In this document: one piece after another, positions 60,069 to 64,000 of the stretch
How positions within the stretch are numbered: the stretch's first letter is position 1
Layout of the letters: each line of letters starts with the position of its first letter
From: Agarophyton chilense
Taxonomy: Eukaryota > Rhodophyta > Florideophyceae > Gracilariales > Gracilariaceae
Length of the DNA: 64,000 nucleotides
NCBI GenBank assembly: GCA_030374765.1
Contig: JARGXX010000115.1
Span: forward strand, 1,527,501-1,591,500
Direction of reading: 5' to 3'
Program-made: the position numbers and the translations under genes
The notes under the pieces: model-generated
Database searches by the model: none
What the model was told of the DNA's origin: nothing
Seen by the model: only the letters and a program-made list of their open reading frames with translations

Positions 60069-60346
60069 TTCCCGTGGGATGAAAACTTCAGACAAATCTG
60101 AGGGTGTGTGCTCTGATTTTGAGAAGGTTGACAGGATGAGAGCAAGCGTTCAAGGACTATGCGTCTTGTTTCATACGTGTCTTCTTTCTTATGTCCCAGC
60201 TCAGCACTTCTTGGGATTAAACCGATATCTTTAGAGCGTCAAGGCAATTTGAAACATTGATTGGCTTTGAGGAAACAACCAATGCTATCCACCCACCCTC
60301 ACGCTTGTGGAAGACTAAAAAAGCGAAAGGTTTACAAAATATTGAT

Positions 60347-60598
60347 TTACCTTGGTGTCCGACCATAATTCGTGGACGGTTTGACAGGGACGTGAGAACT
60401 AAGCGATAAATACTCCGAGGTATCATCCCCCGACTCTCGACTTTTCTGTGTTCGAACTGACGGTTCAGGTAGAGTCTGCGGGTTGCCGACACTGCGGTTA
60501 ACAATGTTGCTTACGCACAATCCTCCAGAACAGATGACTGCCAAAGAACTTACTGTTGTAAACAATACGGATGCTACGAGTCGCGCCACGCAAAGCAA
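60347..60598 (-). other. Possible upstream exon with signal-anchor-like start
   Basis: ATG at 60598 opens MLCVARLVASVLFTTVSSLA, a hydrophobic start followed by a Ser/Pro/Arg-rich stretch ending GRTPR before a stop. A GTAAAT overlaps the end. If used as a donor with the CCCTCAG acceptor near 60100, only a different frame of this stretch joins the acetyltransferase, so the connection is unproven. Confidence 0.25.
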
Positions 60599-60765
60599 AA
60601 ATGACGCTCTGCAGTTGTTACAATCTGGCCATAAGCATCTGCACGAATATTCATTGATAACTCATTATGAACTCATTATCAACACATGAAATATGTATTT
60701 GATCAGGTTTGCATGGATTACTGACCTCGGCAACAAGAACTATGTAATCACGAGCTTGCCAAAAG

Positions 60766-61887
60766 CTAATAGCGAGCCGCTACATCAGCCGCAGCTGACT
60801 TATCAAATTCACAGATATTGACAGCTCGCTTTTCCTTGATACTCAAGTTGGCCATGGCTGCATACAGAACAGTCAACCTTCCGTCCTCGATGCCACACGG
60901 AACTGGCAGGTCGTTGACAACAACATCGACAAAGGCCTTCATCTCCTCAACGTACGCGTCAGCATACCTTTCCATAAAGAAGTTGAGCGGACTCTCAGAA
61001 TGGTATCCATCTTTATCCGTAGAATCACACGTGTTCGGATGAACGTTTCCAACGCTTACACTACCCTTGGTCCCAAAGAACTCGGCACGCTGATCATATC
61101 CAAGCGCAGAGGCACGAGAATTGTCAATGGTGACAATACATCCATTCTCAAAAGTAGCGGTAACAAGCGTATGATCCAAATCACCAATGGCGGCAATCTC
61201 AGAATTATCGGCGATTCCAACAGCCGAAATAGACACAATATTGGAGGCTGTCAAATACCTGGCCATGTCAAAGTCGTGACTGGACATATCGAGAAAGAGT
61301 CCGCCGGACTGCTTGAGATATCCAACGGGTGGCGGGGCCGGATCCCTGGAAGTGAGATGCAGCTTGATGGGCTTTCCAATGGCTCCCGCTTCGGCGACGC
61401 TTTTCGCGTGCTTGAAATGCTTGTCGAATCGTCGTTGGAAGCCAAGGAAAAACTTGGCTTTAGACTTGGAAAGAAGCTGCTCTAGTTCGGCAATAGTTTC
61501 CAGATTCTTGTCAACAGGTTTTTCGCAGAAGATGTGCTTCTCAGCGGCAACAGCGGCCTTGATGATGTCGGCATGAGTATCGGTAGGCGAGCACACGATG
61601 ACAGCTTGAACAGCGGGGTTGTTAATGAGATCCAGCGGGTCAGTGCATGCCATCGGCACCTGGTAGTTTTTGGCCAGCTTGAGGGCGGCGGATTCAAAGA
61701 CATCGGAGACGCAGACGAGCTTGGCGTTCGGTATGCTAGTGCAGATACTACGCGCATGGCATTGTCCAATGCGGCCGCATCCAATGATGCCAATGTTGAC
61801 AGCGTTGGAATCATCGACAGAAGTATCGACCTTCAAAGCGGACTTAGCTGAGGCAAAGTCAGAAACTGCGGCGGAGAGATCAACCAT
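60766..61887 (-). CDS. Inositol 2-dehydrogenase-like oxidoreductase (GFO/IDH/MocA)
   Basis: The 373-residue protein has an N-terminal Rossmann fold (NIGIIGCGRIGQCHARSI, then VCVSDVFESAALKLA) and the family's catalytic Lys in HIFCEKPVDKNLET. The C-terminal half has the dimer/substrate domain with LGFQRRFDKHFKHAKSVA, GGLFLDMSSHDFDMARYL and FFGTKGSVSVGN. The His-x-Phe-Asp within SSHDFDMARYL holds the substrate-binding His of inositol dehydrogenases. The reaction inferred is NAD-dependent oxidation of myo-inositol or a related cyclic polyol or sugar. I chose the Met at 61887, as an upstream extension to 62034 lacks an ATG. It is divergent from HSP70 across about 740 bp. Confidence 0.9.
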   Translation of the reverse strand: MVDLSAAVSDFASAKSALKVDTSVDDSNAVNIGIIGCGRIGQCHARSICTSIPNAKLVCVSDVFESAALKLAKNYQVPMACTDPLDLINNPAVQAVIVCSPTDTHADIIKAAVAAEKHIFCEKPVDKNLETIAELEQLLSKSKAKFFLGFQRRFDKHFKHAKSVAEAGAIGKPIKLHLTSRDPAPPPVGYLKQSGGLFLDMSSHDFDMARYLTASNIVSISAVGIADNSEIAAIGDLDHTLVTATFENGCIVTIDNSRASALGYDQRAEFFGTKGSVSVGNVHPNTCDSTDKDGYHSESPLNFFMERYADAYVEEMKAFVDVVVNDLPVPCGIEDGRLTVLYAAMANLSIKEKRAVNICEFDKSAAADVAARY

Positions 61888-62626
61888 GATGAACGCGGAA
61901 TAGTCGGGTGGCGGCGCAGATCGCAACAAGGGGTCGATGTCGCGCGTGTCGGGGATGAGGAGGGTGTGTGGGCGTGTGGGTTCGATGCGAAAATGCAGCA
62001 CGCTGAAGGGCGATGACAAGTATTGTGGGCACACGCGTCAGGCGCGCGCAGTGTGGAGACGGTGAGCGGTCAGGAAGCGGCTGTTTTTGGACGCAGGAAT
62101 ACACGTGGTGGGGATAGCGGTGCGATTGGGGGGCTGTGTGGTGGGGATTGGCGCGACTGAGAGGGGCAAGGGCGGCGTGTGACCGGTGCCTGGCGGCGGA
62201 GAGTTCTTTTTGAATGGCTCTTGGTGAGGCACCGGTAACGGCATCGGTGTATACACGCGTCAGCCGTGTCACACAATCACGTTTCACACGACGGGTCATC
62301 GCCGCCAGCGTGCCGTTGCCACCGCGAACGTTCGAGAGACTTCGACCCGCATCGCGAAACGAGCAGAATGCACACGTGGATGCGCACCGACCGTCGTCTA
62401 GACTGTTCCGCACATTCTCGAAAGCCCCACCATTGCGTTGATCCGTCCACGCGCCTGCCGTCCCTTGTCACTATTTAACCGCTGCCGCTTCGCTCCAGTT
62501 CTTCTTGAAGTTGCGACCAGAGAGACATTATTTTCTATCAACACTTACCCCGTCCGCCAGCCTTACTCCCGTTTCGCTAATTTCCTTCTCCATTTCCTCT
62601 GCAATTTTGTTTACCTCTTCTTCATC
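61888..62626. promoter_or_regulatory. Divergent promoter of the oxidoreductase and HSP70 genes, with heat-shock-element-like motifs
   Basis: Upstream of HSP70 there are GAACGTTC (62326-62333), TTCTCGAA (62415-62422) and TTCTTGAA (62502-62509). All are two-unit GAA/TTC inverted pairs, as in heat shock elements. A TATTTAA box lies at 62472-62478, 149 bp before the start codon. The first pair is followed by GAGAG where a third perfect unit would have GAA. Short ORFs in the interval are not credible. Confidence 0.5.
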
Positions 62627-64000
62627 ATGAGCAGTGCCGTGGGCGGACCTTCCATCGGTATTGACCTTGGAACAACATATTCATGTGTTGGTGTATGGCA
62701 GAACGACCGCGTTGAGATTATCGCCAATGATCAGGGCAATCGAACCACTCCTTCATATGTCGCCTTCACTGACAACGAACGTCTCATTGGAGACGCAGCC
62801 AAGAATCAGGTCGCCATTAACCCTTCTAACACTGTTTTCGACGCCAAGCGCCTAATCGGTCGTCGCTTTTCCGAGTCCTCCGTTCAATCCGATCGCAAGC
62901 ATTTCTCCTTCGAAGTCATCCAGAAGGATGGTGACAAGCCATACATCCAGGTCATGTACAAGGGTGAGCGAAAGACTTTCTCGCCGGAGGAAATCTCTGC
63001 CATGGTTCTTACCAAGATGAAAGATGTCGCCGAATCCTACCTTGGAAAGCCCATAAAGTCGGCAGTGGTCACAGTCCCCGCCTATTTCAACGATTCTCAG
63101 CGTCTGGCAACCAAGGATGCCGGAACCATTGCTGGCATTAATGTGTCTCGTATCATCAACGAGCCTACTGCTGCAGCCATTGCTTACGGCCTGGATCGTA
63201 AGGCAAGCGGACACACTGCTCGCGAAAGAAACGTTTTGATTTTCGATCTTGGTGGTGGTACTTTTGATGTATCCTTGCTTACTATTGAGGATGGTATTTT
63301 TGAAGTGAAAGCTACTGCTGGAGACACTCATCTTGGTGGTGAAGATTTCGACAACCGTATGGTCAACCACTTCATGAACGAATTCAAGCGCAAGTACAAG
63401 AAGGACATCTCTGGAAATGCGCGTTCAGTTCGCCGTCTTCGCACCCAATGCGAACGTGCCAAACGCCAGCTCTCTTCTGCCACGCAGGCCACCATTGAAA
63501 TTGACTCCCTCTACGAAGGTACTGATTTCTATTCCTCAGTCACTCGGGCCAAGTTCGAGGAGCTTTGCATGGATCTCTTCAGAGGAACTTTGGAACCAGT
63601 GGAAAAGGTGCTGCGCGACTCCAAAATCCCCAAGGCCGATGTAGATGATATTGTGCTGGTTGGCGGATCCACTCGTATCCCGAAAGTTCAAAGCCTCCTC
63701 GTCGACTTCTTCAACGGCAAAGAGCTTTGCAAGAACATTAATCCGGATGAAGCCGTTGCCCATGGTGCCGCAGTTCAAGCTGCAATCCTAGCGGGTGATA
63801 CTTCCGAGAAAACTCAAGATCTCCTTCTCCTTGATGTCACCCCGCTGTCACTCGGTATTGAAACTGCCGGTGCAGTTATGACTGTTCTGATCAAGCGTAA
63901 CACTACTATCCCTACTAAGAAACAGCAAATCTTCTCTACCTACGCTGATAACCAACCTGGTGTGCTCATTCAGGTCTATGAAGGGGAACGTACTCGCACG
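62627..64000 (+). CDS. HSP70: Cytosolic HSP70 chaperone (partial, runs off right edge)
   Basis: The first 458 codons are present with no introns and no stop. The ATP-binding domain opens [16 protein letters not shown]. It has the phosphate-2 segment [14 protein letters not shown], the connect and adenosine regions with [13 protein letters not shown], and the hinge [18 protein letters not shown] leading into the substrate-binding domain. The absence of a signal peptide or presequence (start MSSAVGGP) and the cytosolic-type core place it in the cytosol or nucleus. It uses ATP to bind and release unfolded peptides with J-domain partners. The C-terminal lid and any EEVD end lie outside the window. 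Confidence 0.97.
   Translation, partial: MSSAVGGPSIGIDLGTTYSCVGVWQNDRVEIIANDQGNRTTPSYVAFTDNERLIGDAAKNQVAINPSNTVFDAKRLIGRRFSESSVQSDRKHFSFEVIQKDGDKPYIQVMYKGERKTFSPEEISAMVLTKMKDVAESYLGKPIKSAVVTVPAYFNDSQRLATKDAGTIAGINVSRIINEPTAAAIAYGLDRKASGHTARERNVLIFDLGGGTFDVSLLTIEDGIFEVKATAGDTHLGGEDFDNRMVNHFMNEFKRKYKKDISGNARSVRRLRTQCERAKRQLSSATQATIEIDSLYEGTDFYSSVTRAKFEELCMDLFRGTLEPVEKVLRDSKIPKADVDDIVLVGGSTRIPKVQSLLVDFFNGKELCKNINPDEAVAHGAAVQAAILAGDTSEKTQDLLLLDVTPLSLGIETAGAVMTVLIKRNTTIPTKKQQIFSTYADNQPGVLIQVYEGERTRT

Noticed and set aside
1-64000. CRISPR arrays, bacterial operons, prophage
   Set aside because: There are no spaced direct repeats of CRISPR type. Introns, TATA-containing LTRs and organelle-targeted proteins show nuclear eukaryotic DNA.

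Overview
The window is nuclear eukaryotic DNA. A red alga (Rhodophyta), probably a florideophyte, fits best. The evidence is a nuclear gene for a CpeT/CpcT-type phycobiliprotein lyase with a plastid-like N-terminus, mostly intron-poor genes with a few short GT-AG introns (76-123 nt), and a sharp contrast between a repeat-rich half and a gene-rich half. Nothing here identifies the species.

Positions 1 to about 29 kb are a transposon and pseudogene desert. A decayed Ty3/gypsy element lies on the minus strand (1-3060). A second Ty3/gypsy chromovirus (6144-16791, plus strand) is complete from LTR to LTR, with 666/667-bp LTRs and an exact 5-bp target duplication (GGATG). Its gag-pol is broken by stops and frameshifts. 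Between the chromodomain and the right LTR it carries an intact 608-codon ORF in antisense that I cannot assign to a family. Then come an AT-rich stretch, decayed ORFs, and a UTP21/WDR36 pseudogene (23469-27983, minus) that contains a solo LTR of the same family and about 1 kb of foreign sequence.

From about 29 kb to the end is a gene island. In order: a KRP/Kip-like CDK inhibitor; a DUF72 protein with a PIP-box-like tail; a small secreted protein; an R2R3-MYB factor; an F-box/propeller protein; the CpeT lyase; NDUFB2 (two exons); mitochondrial enoyl-CoA hydratase; low-complexity and hypothetical genes; the RNase P/MRP subunit POP7 (three exons); a secreted FG-GAP protein with two Cys-rich modules; a UBTD-type protein (two exons) that lacks its ubiquitin-like domain; protein disulfide isomerase; a His-rich type II membrane protein; a secreted Cys-rich protein; an ETHE1-type persulfide dioxygenase; a GNAT acetyltransferase; an inositol 2-dehydrogenase-like oxidoreductase; and a cytosolic HSP70 that runs off the right edge behind heat-shock-element-like motifs.

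The genes are unrelated housekeeping functions with no operon logic. Several are convergent or divergent with short spacers. POP7, NDUFB2 and the UBTD gene exist only once introns are removed, so they do not appear as single long ORFs. Long poly-G/C tracts and short tandem repeats occupy several spacers.
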